A stretch of DNA of 64,000 nucleotides from Ignavibacterium sp037440165 (GTDB lineage Bacteria; Bacteroidota; Ignavibacteria; Ignavibacteriales; Ignavibacteriaceae), in NCBI RefSeq assembly GCF_037440165.1, contig NZ_JBBIUQ010000006.1, positions 1-64,000 of the forward strand, given 5' to 3'. Both the position numbers and the translations under genes were made by a program. Positions 44,484 to 53,347 of this stretch are shown here, piece by piece. Numbering within the stretch: the first letter of the stretch is position 1; every line of letters starts with the position of its first letter. A model generated the notes under the pieces. That model had not been told where the DNA came from and made no database searches. It was given only the letters and a program-made list of their open reading frames with translations.

Positions 44484-45197
44484 TTATTCAGGTACATGAA
44501 CTAGAAAATATTCTTTTGCAGTTTTACCGATGGCCGTAGCTTCCTTAAATGACATATGCATATCATCAGATTCTTCATCTCCGTGACCAGCTTCGATAAT
44601 TGCAAGGTCAGCACCTTTTGCACTCTGAACCAGAGTATCACAATAAGCTGTATCGCCGCCGTAACAAATTTTCATTTTGTTATAAATAAAATTATATCCA
44701 AGCGCTGGTACTTGTCTTTTACCTTTCCCATCATTCAAAATTTCTTTGTGTATAACTTCAAACGGTTTAATCCGGACTTTCTTACTAATTAAAGTTGAAT
44801 GACCATCAATCTGTTTAAGTTTAATCTGATAGGGAAGAGAATCACTATAAACTTTTATGAAAGCATTATAAATATGCTCTATTTCAATACATCCTTTTGG
44901 ATAATAAATAGTCAAAGGTGTTTTTTTATTCATCACTCGCAAATAAGTAAGCAGAGACCAAACACCACCAACATGATCATGATGCCCATGAGTAACAAAA
45001 ACATCTGAAATAGATTTTATCTGTTCGATGCTTAATTCTTTATTAAGGTCGCGAAGTATTCCGTCGCCGGGATCTATTACAAAATTTGCGTTACCTGCTT
45101 TGACAAGAATACCAGTTGCGATATTAGGAATCGAACAGAAAATTTTTATAGAAAAATTTTTCTTTGACCAGCTCAGTGGATATTTGGTTTTTTTCAT
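44484..45197 (-). CDS. MBL-fold metallo-hydrolase
   Basis: A 237-residue metallo-beta-lactamase-fold enzyme. HGHHDHVGG gives the H-x-H-x-D-H zinc motif near residue 70, with NFVIDPGDGI before it; YGGDTAYCD supplies the later D ligand and AGHGDEESDDMHMSF a C-terminal His region similar to RNase Z-like hydrolases. The N-terminus has no signal peptide. Reaction unknown. Lies between fur and the TolB-like gene with gaps of 21 and 12 bases. Confidence 0.9.
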   Translation of the reverse strand: MKKTKYPLSWSKKNFSIKIFCSIPNIATGILVKAGNANFVIDPGDGILRDLNKELSIEQIKSISDVFVTHGHHDHVGGVWSLLTYLRVMNKKTPLTIYYPKGCIEIEHIYNAFIKVYSDSLPYQIKLKQIDGHSTLISKKVRIKPFEVIHKEILNDGKGKRQVPALGYNFIYNKMKICYGGDTAYCDTLVQSAKGADLAIIEAGHGDEESDDMHMSFKEATAIGKTAKEYFLVHVPE

Positions 45198-45218
45198 TTG
45201 AAAATTTCTAAAGTGTGA

Positions 45219-45665
45219 TTAATGATTTTTACAATTCTTTTTGTTTTTACATCTGGCAAAAATGTTAAATGAGTAACTATCAAATTCAAATCCTAAGTCA
45301 TAACTAATTAGTTCAGGAAGTTTTTTTATGCGCAGGTCAGAGAATTCAACAATTTTACCACAATCAACACAAATCAAATGATCGTGAGTTTGTCTTTTAT
45401 AATTGCTTTCATATCTGGTAATATTATAGCCAAAATTTCTTTTAGATAAAAGCTCACATTGGACAAGCAATTCGAGAGTGTTGTAAACTGTTGCCCTGGA
45501 AACTCTTGACTTAGCGTTTTTCATTTTTATATAAAGATCATCTGCACCGAAATGACCTTCGTAATCAAGAGCGTATTCAAGAACTTCGAACCGCTCAGGA
45601 GTTATTCTGTTTTTGCCTTGTTTAAGAAATTTTCTGAAAATCTCTTCTGCTTTCTCGTTCTTCAT
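45219..45665 (-). CDS. fur: Fur family transcriptional regulator
   Basis: A 148-residue metal-responsive repressor. The winged helix spans about residues 1-85 (ITPERFEVLEYALDYEGHFG, SRVSRATVYNTLELLVQCELL), followed by the metal-sensing dimerisation domain (HDHLICVDCGKIVEF with C-x2-C, and a second cysteine pair in the tail CKNKKNC). It lies 61 bases downstream of feoB on the same strand. Iron-sensing Fur is the likeliest type because of the feoAB linkage, though PerR/Zur-like specificity cannot be excluded from motifs alone. Confidence 0.9.
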   Translation of the reverse strand: MKNEKAEEIFRKFLKQGKNRITPERFEVLEYALDYEGHFGADDLYIKMKNAKSRVSRATVYNTLELLVQCELLSKRNFGYNITRYESNYKRQTHDHLICVDCGKIVEFSDLRIKKLPELISYDLGFEFDSYSFNIFARCKNKKNCKNH

Positions 45666-45726
45666 TTTTATTAAATTAAGTTCACTTAAAAATAAGTTTG
45701 TTCATCAGCTTTATCAAGATAGTTAC

Positions 45727-47751
45727 TTACGATATACCAATGAGATGAAGAATATTTACTGTGATAAATGTAAGTGAATATGCTGTCAACGAAAAAATTA
45801 GTAACTGTAAAATCGGAATTCTCCATCCTCCTGTCTCTTTTCTCGATACAGCGATAGTTGAAATGCACTGCAAAGCAAAAATAAAGAAAACAATTAACCC
45901 TATCACAGTCGCAGTTGTAAATAAAGGTTCTCCTGTACTTTGATTCGTAGCATTCTTCATCGCACTTAAAAGTGATGATTGAATATTCTCATCATCGGTA
46001 ACACGGAAAATTAATGCGAGTGAACTTACGAAAACCTCTCTTGCGGCAAATGCTGCTATTAAAGAAACTCCGATTCTCCAATCCATTCCTAATGGTGACA
46101 TAACAGGTTGAATAAATTTCCCAAGCTCAGCAGCATAAGAAGTTGCCAGTCTTTCAGATTTTTCCAACTGAATAATTTCTTCTTCGTTCAAACCAGTTGT
46201 ATCAATCTGTGGTGAATGATTAGGCATATAAGTAAGAAACCAGATAATCAAAGATAGAATAAGTATTATAGGTCCCGCCCTTTTAATGTAGTGCAGGGCG
46301 TTAATATATGAATTCTTGATTACTACTTTAAGTTTGGGAAATCTATAAGCCGGTAATTCTAAAATAAAAGAGGAGTTATCATCTGCTTTAATTAAATTTC
46401 TGCTAAACTTGTTTATGAGTGAAGCTACAAAAATTGAACTGATAATGCTGAACACATAAATTGATGCTAACAAAATACCACCCAGCCAGGGTTTGTCTGA
46501 TGGAGTTAAGAAAGCAATCAGAAGAACATAAACCGGAAGTCTGGCACTACAGCTCATTAACGGAATAATAAAAATAGTAAGCAGTCTTTCTCTTCTGTTT
46601 GAAATAGTTCTTGCAGCGAGCATTGCCGGTATTGCGCATGCAAAACCGGATAACATTGGAACAAAAGATTTACCATTCAATCCGATTTTTGATAATGGTT
46701 TATCAATCATCATAGCTCCGCGAGCGAGATATCCGGTATCTTCTAATAAACCAAGAATTAAAAAGAGGATTAAGATTTGAGGTAGAAATACAAGCACTGA
46801 ACCAGTCCCACTAATCAATCCATCACTAATTAGATGTGAGTACCATGTATTTCCCAAAAGATCAGATGAAAATTGTGCAAGATATGAAAAGAAATCATCC
46901 ACCATTGTCATAAAAGGATCAGCTAACCAGAAAATGGATGTAAACATTGTTGTCATTATTAAAAAGAAGAATAGTAAGCCGTATCTTCTGTGTAGCAGAA
47001 TTCTATCGAGTTTTATAGTGAATAAATCCGGCTGTATCGTCGGTTCTTCGAGAACAGGATTCAGAATTTTTATTTCTTTGTTTATTCTATCTAAATCCGG
47101 TATTTCAATTGGCTCCAAAACTGCTTTGCTGAGATTCTCTATTTCTTTAAAGAGTGAGAACAAACTTTGCTTGTCTGCACTATTGAACTTATAAATTGGA
47201 GATGTTTTAGAAGCTGGTTTCTGACTTTTAAGATTTTTATCTATCTTTTTCACAAGTTCATCGATACCAAAACCTGTTCTGCCATTGACTATCACAACAT
47301 CACATCTTAACAGTTTTGAAAGTCTGTCTATATTTACTTTCAGCCCCTTCTTCTCAAGTAAATCTTTCATTGTTAAAACAAGCAGAACATTAAATCCTGA
47401 ATCAAGCAGTTGCTTTGTAAGCAAAAGATGTCTTGATAGCTGGCTTGCATCTGCCGTTGCAATTACTAATTTTGGAATACCAAATTCTGGATGATTATAT
47501 AAAGAAGTCACTGTTACTTCTTCGTCAGGAGAAATTGGATTCAATGAGATTATTCCGGGTGAATCAAGCAGGTTGGCCTCTATGTTAAATTTATCCTGCA
47601 TTTTGCATGTATAATATTCAACAGTTGAACCAGGATAATTTACCGTTTTAAAATTTTTACCACTTAAATAATTAAAAAGAGTAGTTTTACCGGAATTTGG
47701 CGGGCCTACTAATGTAATCAGAGCAGTTCGCTTAACAACATCTACTGTCAT
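45727..47751 (-). CDS. feoB: Ferrous iron transporter FeoB
   Basis: A 674-residue GTPase-coupled Fe(II) transporter. The N-terminal G domain has G1 GPPNSGKT (16-23), the YPGSTVE switch region and G3 DSPG (63-66). The G4 position reads T127-M-K-D130, so the usual Asn of N-x-x-D is Thr. Residues about 180-280 are a helical linker. The Gate/NFeoB-linked membrane core follows, with GLLEDTGYLARGAMMIDKPL, GLNGKSFVPMLSGFACAIPAMLAART and AAFAAREVFVSSLALIFR, all typical. ATGA overlap with feoA. Shorter than E. coli FeoB (773), with no obvious loss of a core region. Confidence 0.95.
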   Translation of the reverse strand: MTVDVVKRTALITLVGPPNSGKTTLFNYLSGKNFKTVNYPGSTVEYYTCKMQDKFNIEANLLDSPGIISLNPISPDEEVTVTSLYNHPEFGIPKLVIATADASQLSRHLLLTKQLLDSGFNVLLVLTMKDLLEKKGLKVNIDRLSKLLRCDVVIVNGRTGFGIDELVKKIDKNLKSQKPASKTSPIYKFNSADKQSLFSLFKEIENLSKAVLEPIEIPDLDRINKEIKILNPVLEEPTIQPDLFTIKLDRILLHRRYGLLFFFLIMTTMFTSIFWLADPFMTMVDDFFSYLAQFSSDLLGNTWYSHLISDGLISGTGSVLVFLPQILILFLILGLLEDTGYLARGAMMIDKPLSKIGLNGKSFVPMLSGFACAIPAMLAARTISNRRERLLTIFIIPLMSCSARLPVYVLLIAFLTPSDKPWLGGILLASIYVFSIISSIFVASLINKFSRNLIKADDNSSFILELPAYRFPKLKVVIKNSYINALHYIKRAGPIILILSLIIWFLTYMPNHSPQIDTTGLNEEEIIQLEKSERLATSYAAELGKFIQPVMSPLGMDWRIGVSLIAAFAAREVFVSSLALIFRVTDDENIQSSLLSAMKNATNQSTGEPLFTTATVIGLIVFFIFALQCISTIAVSRKETGGWRIPILQLLIFSLTAYSLTFITVNILHLIGIS

Positions 47752-47969
47752 GATAAGATAATACAGTCTGCTTCATTTCTTCTTATGGCAATAAGAGTCC
47801 CTCTGACAGAAAACGCTAATGGATCATTAAATACCGATGAATTTACTAATTCAATCTCCTGACCAGGAGTAAATCCAATTTCTATTAATCTTTTATAAGA
47901 AGGATTATCTGAGTTTATATCAGATATTTTCGCTCTTTCTCCGTGTTTTAATTCAGCCGCTGTTTTCAT
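47748..47969 (-). CDS. feoA: Ferrous iron transport protein FeoA
   Basis: A 73-residue SH3-like protein that supports FeoB. The sequence runs TAAELKHGERAKISDIN, then RLIEIGFTPGQEIELV and LAFSVRGTLIAIRRNEA, the normal FeoA pattern (L-x-x-G-F-x-x-G). ATG 47969 is preferred over the in-frame ATG at 48020, which would add 17 unrelated residues. The end overlaps the feoB start (ATGA). Confidence 0.92.
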   Translation of the reverse strand: MKTAAELKHGERAKISDINSDNPSYKRLIEIGFTPGQEIELVNSSVFNDPLAFSVRGTLIAIRRNEADCIILS

Positions 47970-48195
47970 ATTGTTTACCAAACTATTTAGATTTAGTCTA
48001 TATAAAATTACATAACTCAACTTTATCAGTCAAGAACTTTTTATATGTTTTGTAACAAATATCACTTTTCAATTTCTGATATATAAAAAAGTCTTATTGC
48101 AGTAATGATGTTTTACTCGGTAATTCTTACAAAATTTTCTCAAAACTTCATTACGAAATTGGATGGCAGTCATATGATTTTTTATCAAATGGGAG
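47970..48195. other. Intergenic region upstream of feoA, no gene seen
   Basis: First half of the 467-base stretch between feoA and the next plus-strand gene. It must hold the feoAB promoter. A palindrome-like TTTAGATTTAGTCTATATAAA around 47986-48006 has short TAGA/TCTA arms but does not match a Fur box (GATAATGATAATCATTATC) well. No RNA gene or convincing ORF; the rest is AT-rich. Confidence 0.4.
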
Positions 48196-48435
48196 ATGGA
48201 GATTTTTTCTTTAAATCAGGTAAACCTTACAAAAATTTATAACTCGTTTCAAAAAAAAGGAATGTGATATGATTTCAAAAAAAACGGCGACAATTCTGAC
48301 AGTCAAAGTTTACACAAACATAATAATCAAATAAATAATGTTTCTTTCAATGAAGATGTTAATCAAAATGAAAGTTGGCATTTAATATGCAATTTAATAA
48401 CCGAAATGTTGAACAATTCTATAAAAGAGGATTAA
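48196..48435 (+). pseudogene. Small ORF interrupted by an in-frame TGA
   Basis: A continuous 79-codon frame from ATG 48196 to TAA 48433-48435, broken only by TGA at 48265-48267. The first part reads MEIFSLNQVNLTKIYNSFQ then KKGM; the part after the TGA reads YDFKKNGDNSDSQSLHKHNN, then a polar stretch, and ends LICNLITEMLNNSIKED. The second part has no ATG/GTG/TTG start until its last ten codons. It ends one base before the ATG of the next gene. Possible readings: a nonsense-mutated small gene, stop readthrough, or a sequencing error. I do not recognise the product; the short helical ends and disordered middle would suit a small regulator. Confidence 0.5.
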
Positions 48436-48436
48436 A

Positions 48437-48970
48437 ATGGATATCGCAAAATTAGCATTCCTTGAAACTTACAGTCTTCCCGATAACGGAGGAATTATGG
48501 GTGCAGTTTTAGTTACAGATGCTGAAACTAAACCATTGGAGTTTAGAGTTACAGCACCCATTAAACCAACAAGTTTTCAGAAAACATTATACGGAGATGT
48601 ATTACTTGAGCATGTACTTGTAGAGTTAATAGCTATTCCGTTGTTGAATGCTATTAATGAACAAGTAGATATGATCCTCGTAAAAGATCCATTATTTCTT
48701 AGTGCAAGTAATAAACAGGGGATTAGGGTAGTCAGAATAGTTAATGATGAAAGCAACAAGGCGAAAGCAAATACTGTTCTGGTTCCATTAAATACACCTA
48801 TGAATGGAAGTGCAAAAGCATATCTTGAAAGTGCAAAGAAATTTGAGGAAGAACTTCACTCCATAAAGGAAAAGTTAGAAAAAATTGCTGAAGCAAGAAA
48901 TCTATCTGAACCATTTGAAAGACTTAAACTTGCCTGCGAACAAGTACAATCGCAAAGAACAGGTGATTAG
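48437..48970 (+). CDS. Conserved-looking protein of unknown function, partner of the SNF2-like gene
   Basis: A 177-residue soluble protein I cannot assign. The first 130 residues look like an alpha/beta domain (LETYSLPDNGGIMGAVLVTD, PLEFRVTAPIKPTSFQKTLY, GDVLLEHVLVELIAIPLLNA, DMILVKDPLFLSAS); the last 45 residues are a charged coiled coil (SAKKFEEELHSIKEKLEKIA). No signal peptide or membrane helix. AGAGG 7 bases before the ATG supports the start. Two bases separate it from the next gene, so the two proteins are almost certainly made together. Confidence 0.8.
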   Translation: MDIAKLAFLETYSLPDNGGIMGAVLVTDAETKPLEFRVTAPIKPTSFQKTLYGDVLLEHVLVELIAIPLLNAINEQVDMILVKDPLFLSASNKQGIRVVRIVNDESNKAKANTVLVPLNTPMNGSAKAYLESAKKFEEELHSIKEKLEKIAEARNLSEPFERLKLACEQVQSQRTGD

Positions 48971-48972
48971 CA

Positions 48973-51660
48973 TTGGTTGTAAGACAAGCCAGAAAAAAAT
49001 TAGCGACCTCAATTTCAAAAATTGAGGTTCGTAATGAATTCCAGTTCAACAAATGGCTTCGTCCGCCTGTAAATAAAAAAATAGAAATTCCCAAAGTCAG
49101 AACTTTTGAAGATCCTTATTTAATTGAATTTGACAAACCTCGCGCACCACTTGCTGTAAAATTCAAATTTAATTTTACCTTGCCCGAAGTACCTTCTGTA
49201 AAATTTCCTGAACTGAATCAGAAGGTAAGAAGTTTTATGGTTTTCTTCTCCATTCCAAAGCAGAAGGTTATTGATAAGAGTTATGAATTTGTTTGTAATC
49301 AAAAGGCAACTGTTGAGTCAATTTCATTTAAGTTAGAAACAAGCGTAATCAATAAATCAAGAATTTACATTCCTGAAGCACCAAAGATTGTTGAAAAGAA
49401 ATTTTCTATTTCAGAACCTGCACTCAAGGAAATGCCAATGCTTATTCGTCAGCCGATAATAAAAGATTATCTGGCTGAAATGATTCCTGAAATTATTAAG
49501 ATTGATTTATTGGATCAGGAAACGGTTGCATTTGATATTGATCAGAAAAATCTTTGGCAGAAATTTGAAGTAGAAAAAATTAAAACTCCAAAGATTTATA
49601 AAATCAAAGTTCCCGGAGTTGAGAATATATTCAACACAGTAACTTCAACAAGAATAATTCCTATAATTGATCTTGAGATAACACAGATATATGATTATAA
49701 AACATCAATTGATTCAATTCCTAAAATATCGAAAGCAAAATTTGAACTAATTAAGACTTCTACACAGAAAATAAATTTTGGTCAATATGAAACCAGAGCT
49801 GAGGTGATAGATGTACTTGGAGCAGAACACAATAAACTCTCTGATAAAGTTAAGCATATTCTATCTCCAATAATTGATCTAAAGTGGGAAGAAGTAATTG
49901 AACATTTGAAGTTTCTCAGAGACCATGAAATTGAAGCAGCAAAATTTTTAACTGAACATAATTTCGCAATATTATCGGATGAACTCGGGATTGATAAAAA
50001 AACTTCGCTATTATCTGCTGCTAAATACCTTCTCAAATCAGGTAATGTGAGTTCGGTTTTATGTTTAACTCAGGATAGAAAATTATACGATTCATCAGTC
50101 AGTAAAAAATTTAAGAATATATTTGGATGGGAAAGTATTCTTCATAGAAAATTCCCAGATATTCACTATTCAATTATTTCTTCTGAAAAAGATAATCTAG
50201 ATAGTCAAACACATTTTACTTTTCTGTCAGTAAATAAATTGAGTTCAGATTCATTTGAGCTTTTTAAAAAGATTAGAAAGTATGATTTAGTAATAATTGA
50301 CGATTTGGTTGCAAACTTTGCATCTAAAGAATTGATCGAACAACTGATAAATAAGATTGAACCATCATATTTATGGATTACATCTGAAATAGTTAATCAA
50401 AATGTGAATGAGACTTTGGTTTCAGAATTTGATTTTGGCAGCAAAGTTAAATTCAGCTATCTGGGCAGAACACTAGATAAAATAAAAAATGACACAGAAA
50501 TTTTGAGAGAAGAATTTTGGCTCGACCTTGATGAAATGCAGGTATTCGAGTATGAAGAAGCTGTCAATGAGGCAAAAGCTGAAATGTTAAAAACTCTTGA
50601 GTCTATGAATCCTTTCAGATTCCAGTCAAATATCTTCACGCTTATCCATAAACTTAAACAGATACTCAACTTTTCTTCATTCAGAAATATAAGTCCTAAA
50701 GCATCTTTATTGATTGAACAATTAGTGTCAATATCGCGCAACAGAAAAAAAGCTGTTATCTTTACCCAGTATGATGAAAATGGCTTGAAGAAAATTGATC
50801 AGATGCTAACCTCAAATGAACTCAAATTTGTGATGATAAAAAATGGAAGTACTATAGAGGAAATAAAAAAATCAGTTGAGGACTTTTATAACAGAAATGA
50901 AATATGTGCAATAATTTCAAATCTTAAACCATCGAAGTTAAATCTTGATTTAAATAAGATATCATACATAATAAATTTTGACCAGTGGTGGAATCCGGTC
51001 ATAAACTGGCAAAATGAGAATGAACTTAAGCTGTATCAAAGAAGAGATAATAAAATTGTGGTTTATGATTACAATATTAAAAATACTTTCGAAGAAGAGT
51101 TAAAATATTTTCTCCAGATAAAAGGTTTATTGGAAAAAGATGTATTTGAGTTTGTGAAAAATGAGGTGTTGTCAGAAATGATTCCTTCTTATCAGTGGTT
51201 AAGTTTCTTCGGGCAAAAATCAGATGCTGATGAAACAGATAAAGAACTTTATAATGAATTAGTTTCGTTTATTGAGCAAACTGACTTATCCAAATTCAAA
51301 GAAATGGTGCAGCTGGTTCTGAATGCGATTGGTTTCAAAGAAATTGAAATGCTCGATATAAAACAGGAGCCATCATTCTATATCACAGGTGTAATTAAAA
51401 AGGGAGGGCAGAAAATTGAGCTAAAGGCTAAAGCTGTGATGTCTGATAAAGTTACAATTGCCGATTATGAAGAGATGCTTACAGCTCCATCGAATGACAA
51501 AAATCAAAAGCGATTATTATTTGCAAACTGTGAAATCGAAAAAATTGAAACAAATGGCATCACATACATTGATAAATATCTTCTGGCAAACTACATCCAG
51601 TTACTTGGTTATATTTATAAGTTTCTGACCAAACGGGCTGCGATGAATAAATCAGTATAG
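48973..51660 (+). CDS. SNF2-like protein with degenerate helicase motifs and Mrr-like C-terminus
   Basis: An 895-residue protein starting at TTG 48973 behind AGGTGA. Residues 1-290 are a long, proline-punctuated beta-like region (KIEIPKVRTF, FTLPEVPSVKFPEL, RIYIPEAPKIV, YKIKVPGVENIF). Residues about 310-520 and 570-730 look like the two RecA lobes of a Swi2/Snf2 ATPase, but motif I reads LSDELGIDKKTS (335-345; canonical DEMGLGKT), motif II IDDL (442-445; canonical DEAH) and motif VI WQNENELKLYQRRDNK (679-694) lacks the paired arginines, although FDQWWNP (669-675) is intact. Residues about 770-880 resemble a Mrr-type restriction fold with IELKAKA at 815-821. Probably catalytically dead as an ATPase; role unknown. 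Confidence 0.78.
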   Translation: MVVRQARKKLATSISKIEVRNEFQFNKWLRPPVNKKIEIPKVRTFEDPYLIEFDKPRAPLAVKFKFNFTLPEVPSVKFPELNQKVRSFMVFFSIPKQKVIDKSYEFVCNQKATVESISFKLETSVINKSRIYIPEAPKIVEKKFSISEPALKEMPMLIRQPIIKDYLAEMIPEIIKIDLLDQETVAFDIDQKNLWQKFEVEKIKTPKIYKIKVPGVENIFNTVTSTRIIPIIDLEITQIYDYKTSIDSIPKISKAKFELIKTSTQKINFGQYETRAEVIDVLGAEHNKLSDKVKHILSPIIDLKWEEVIEHLKFLRDHEIEAAKFLTEHNFAILSDELGIDKKTSLLSAAKYLLKSGNVSSVLCLTQDRKLYDSSVSKKFKNIFGWESILHRKFPDIHYSIISSEKDNLDSQTHFTFLSVNKLSSDSFELFKKIRKYDLVIIDDLVANFASKELIEQLINKIEPSYLWITSEIVNQNVNETLVSEFDFGSKVKFSYLGRTLDKIKNDTEILREEFWLDLDEMQVFEYEEAVNEAKAEMLKTLESMNPFRFQSNIFTLIHKLKQILNFSSFRNISPKASLLIEQLVSISRNRKKAVIFTQYDENGLKKIDQMLTSNELKFVMIKNGSTIEEIKKSVEDFYNRNEICAIISNLKPSKLNLDLNKISYIINFDQWWNPVINWQNENELKLYQRRDNKIVVYDYNIKNTFEEELKYFLQIKGLLEKDVFEFVKNEVLSEMIPSYQWLSFFGQKSDADETDKELYNELVSFIEQTDLSKFKEMVQLVLNAIGFKEIEMLDIKQEPSFYITGVIKKGGQKIELKAKAVMSDKVTIADYEEMLTAPSNDKNQKRLLFANCEIEKIETNGITYIDKYLLANYIQLLGYIYKFLTKRAAMNKSV

Positions 51661-53256
51661 TTCATCATATTTAGTTAAAAGTTCTTCAAATAAAAGCCAG
51701 CATCTGTCCACAACTTTTACCTGCCAATCAAAACAATATTCTGTTATAAAATTGATTGCTTTAGTTTTATCCTTTTTCAAAAGTTCGAATGCTTTTTGTT
51801 CAAAAGATTTTTGATTGGAGAATAATTCTTTTTGCATCGGATCCCAAACTGCCCGAACATCTTTTCTCATATCACCCCAACGCTGATGTGCTAATGAACT
51901 CATTGCATTAAATACCCACCATGCAGATTTGCGTGTAAACCCGTTTTCTCTTCCAGGTGTTGAGCTTGTTTCAGGAACATTCGTTATACTGCAATAGTGC
52001 GGAGTATAAATTGAAGTTGCCACATTATCCCACGCAAGCCAAACTAATCCTCCAATTTCATTTGGAAGCCAGTTTCTGCATTGAATAATTGTAGCATACA
52101 TAGTGTACCATCTTGCAATTGTTCTTTCTCCGCGCCAGCCCCAACCGCCATTTATCTTTAAAAGTTTATTCATATCATAAGGCATTTGAGGATTAGCAAG
52201 AGGAGAGATTATAGTTCTTCCACTATCATCTGTAACCGTCAGATTTTTGGTCATATCGAATTCAGTTCCTTCATAATAATCAGAAAAAATCTCAACCATC
52301 TTTTCGAGTGTAATAAGACTATCTGGTTTTACTGAAAAAGGATAGTTTTCAGAATTCGGATCGAGTTTTAATGATGGAGCTGCTAAATCAAAAACACGCC
52401 ATTCTCTTCTTCTTGCCGCAAGTGAATTTCTGTCAGCATATGCATAGCAAAATTCCAGTGGACCTTGATTCGGATTCCACCAGCCAAATTTACGTGCTAC
52501 ATCGAAAACATTTTTTGAATACATAAAATTATTTGAATCTGTTGTGTCAATAATTCTTATTCTGCTTGCATTTGCATTAACAGAAATGTGATCATCAGGT
52601 ACGCGTTGGGCAACCCATACTGCTCCTATTTTATCTTTGCCAGGTCCAACAACTTCAAACATCCAGACTTCATTTGGGTCTGCAATAGTTAAGCATTCAC
52701 CCTCATCATTCCAGCCGTATTTTTCGAGTAAGTCACCTGCCATTTTAATTGCATCTCTTGCAGTAGAACATCTTTCAACCATTAAAGTTACAAGTTGAGT
52801 GCAATCAATTAAACCTTTATCCGAAACAAGTTCTGATTTACCACCGAATGTTGATTCACCAATTGCAAGTTGGTGTGTGTTCATACAAGGATATGCAGTG
52901 TTAATGTAACCCAATGTTTTTTCAACTTCAGGTATTTTACCTGTTTCAACAAATTTATAAGCAGGCATTTTTTTTGAATTATCCGGAACCCTTTTGTATA
53001 ATGTTTTCATTGTACCAGGTTTGTGAGTTTTAGCTGGCATTATATCAAATTCACTTCTCGTTCTGTGGCTGTCATCAGTGTGTGATGTCATTACACTTCC
53101 ATCGTAGCTTGCAAGTTTGCCAACCGTAATAGTTGTACAGCCTTCGGGATATCCATCTTCCCAGTCTGGTTTGATTTCGTATTTAGTTTGCAAATGCTGA
53201 GCAATGAGTAAATAATTGAATAAAAAGATTAAAACCATTACAGATTTATATTTCAT
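51652..53256 (-). CDS. Exported C69 family dipeptidase
   Basis: A 534-residue N-terminal-nucleophile hydrolase. After a signal peptide and propeptide (to about residue 39), the catalytic Cys40 appears in PEGCTTITVGKLASYDGS, the classic C69 (PepD/dipeptidase A) start of the mature enzyme. Further family segments are NTHQLAIGESTFGGK, DCTQLVTLMVERCSTARDA and WMFEVVGPGKDKIGAVWVA. It cleaves dipeptides, probably in the periplasm. Three-base 3' end and 9-base overlap with the convergent SNF2-like gene. GGTGATAA precedes the ATG. Confidence 0.93.
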   Translation of the reverse strand: MKYKSVMVLIFLFNYLLIAQHLQTKYEIKPDWEDGYPEGCTTITVGKLASYDGSVMTSHTDDSHRTRSEFDIMPAKTHKPGTMKTLYKRVPDNSKKMPAYKFVETGKIPEVEKTLGYINTAYPCMNTHQLAIGESTFGGKSELVSDKGLIDCTQLVTLMVERCSTARDAIKMAGDLLEKYGWNDEGECLTIADPNEVWMFEVVGPGKDKIGAVWVAQRVPDDHISVNANASRIRIIDTTDSNNFMYSKNVFDVARKFGWWNPNQGPLEFCYAYADRNSLAARRREWRVFDLAAPSLKLDPNSENYPFSVKPDSLITLEKMVEIFSDYYEGTEFDMTKNLTVTDDSGRTIISPLANPQMPYDMNKLLKINGGWGWRGERTIARWYTMYATIIQCRNWLPNEIGGLVWLAWDNVATSIYTPHYCSITNVPETSSTPGRENGFTRKSAWWVFNAMSSLAHQRWGDMRKDVRAVWDPMQKELFSNQKSFEQKAFELLKKDKTKAINFITEYCFDWQVKVVDRCWLLFEELLTKYDELY

Positions 53257-53347
53257 TTTATCACCAGAATTTTTTTAACCATAATTTTTACAAATATACC
53301 TTAACTTTGCTATAGAAAAAAATTTTTTATACGGCAGAAGTTCAATT

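Noticed and set aside
47986..48006. Fur box upstream of feoA
   Set aside because: Only short TAGA/TCTA arms, no match to the GATAAT repeat pattern.
48105..48242. A 45-codon ORF (MMFYSVILTK...) upstream of the broken small gene
   Set aside because: No ribosome site, overlaps the better-supported frame at 48196, and its composition gives no sign of selection.
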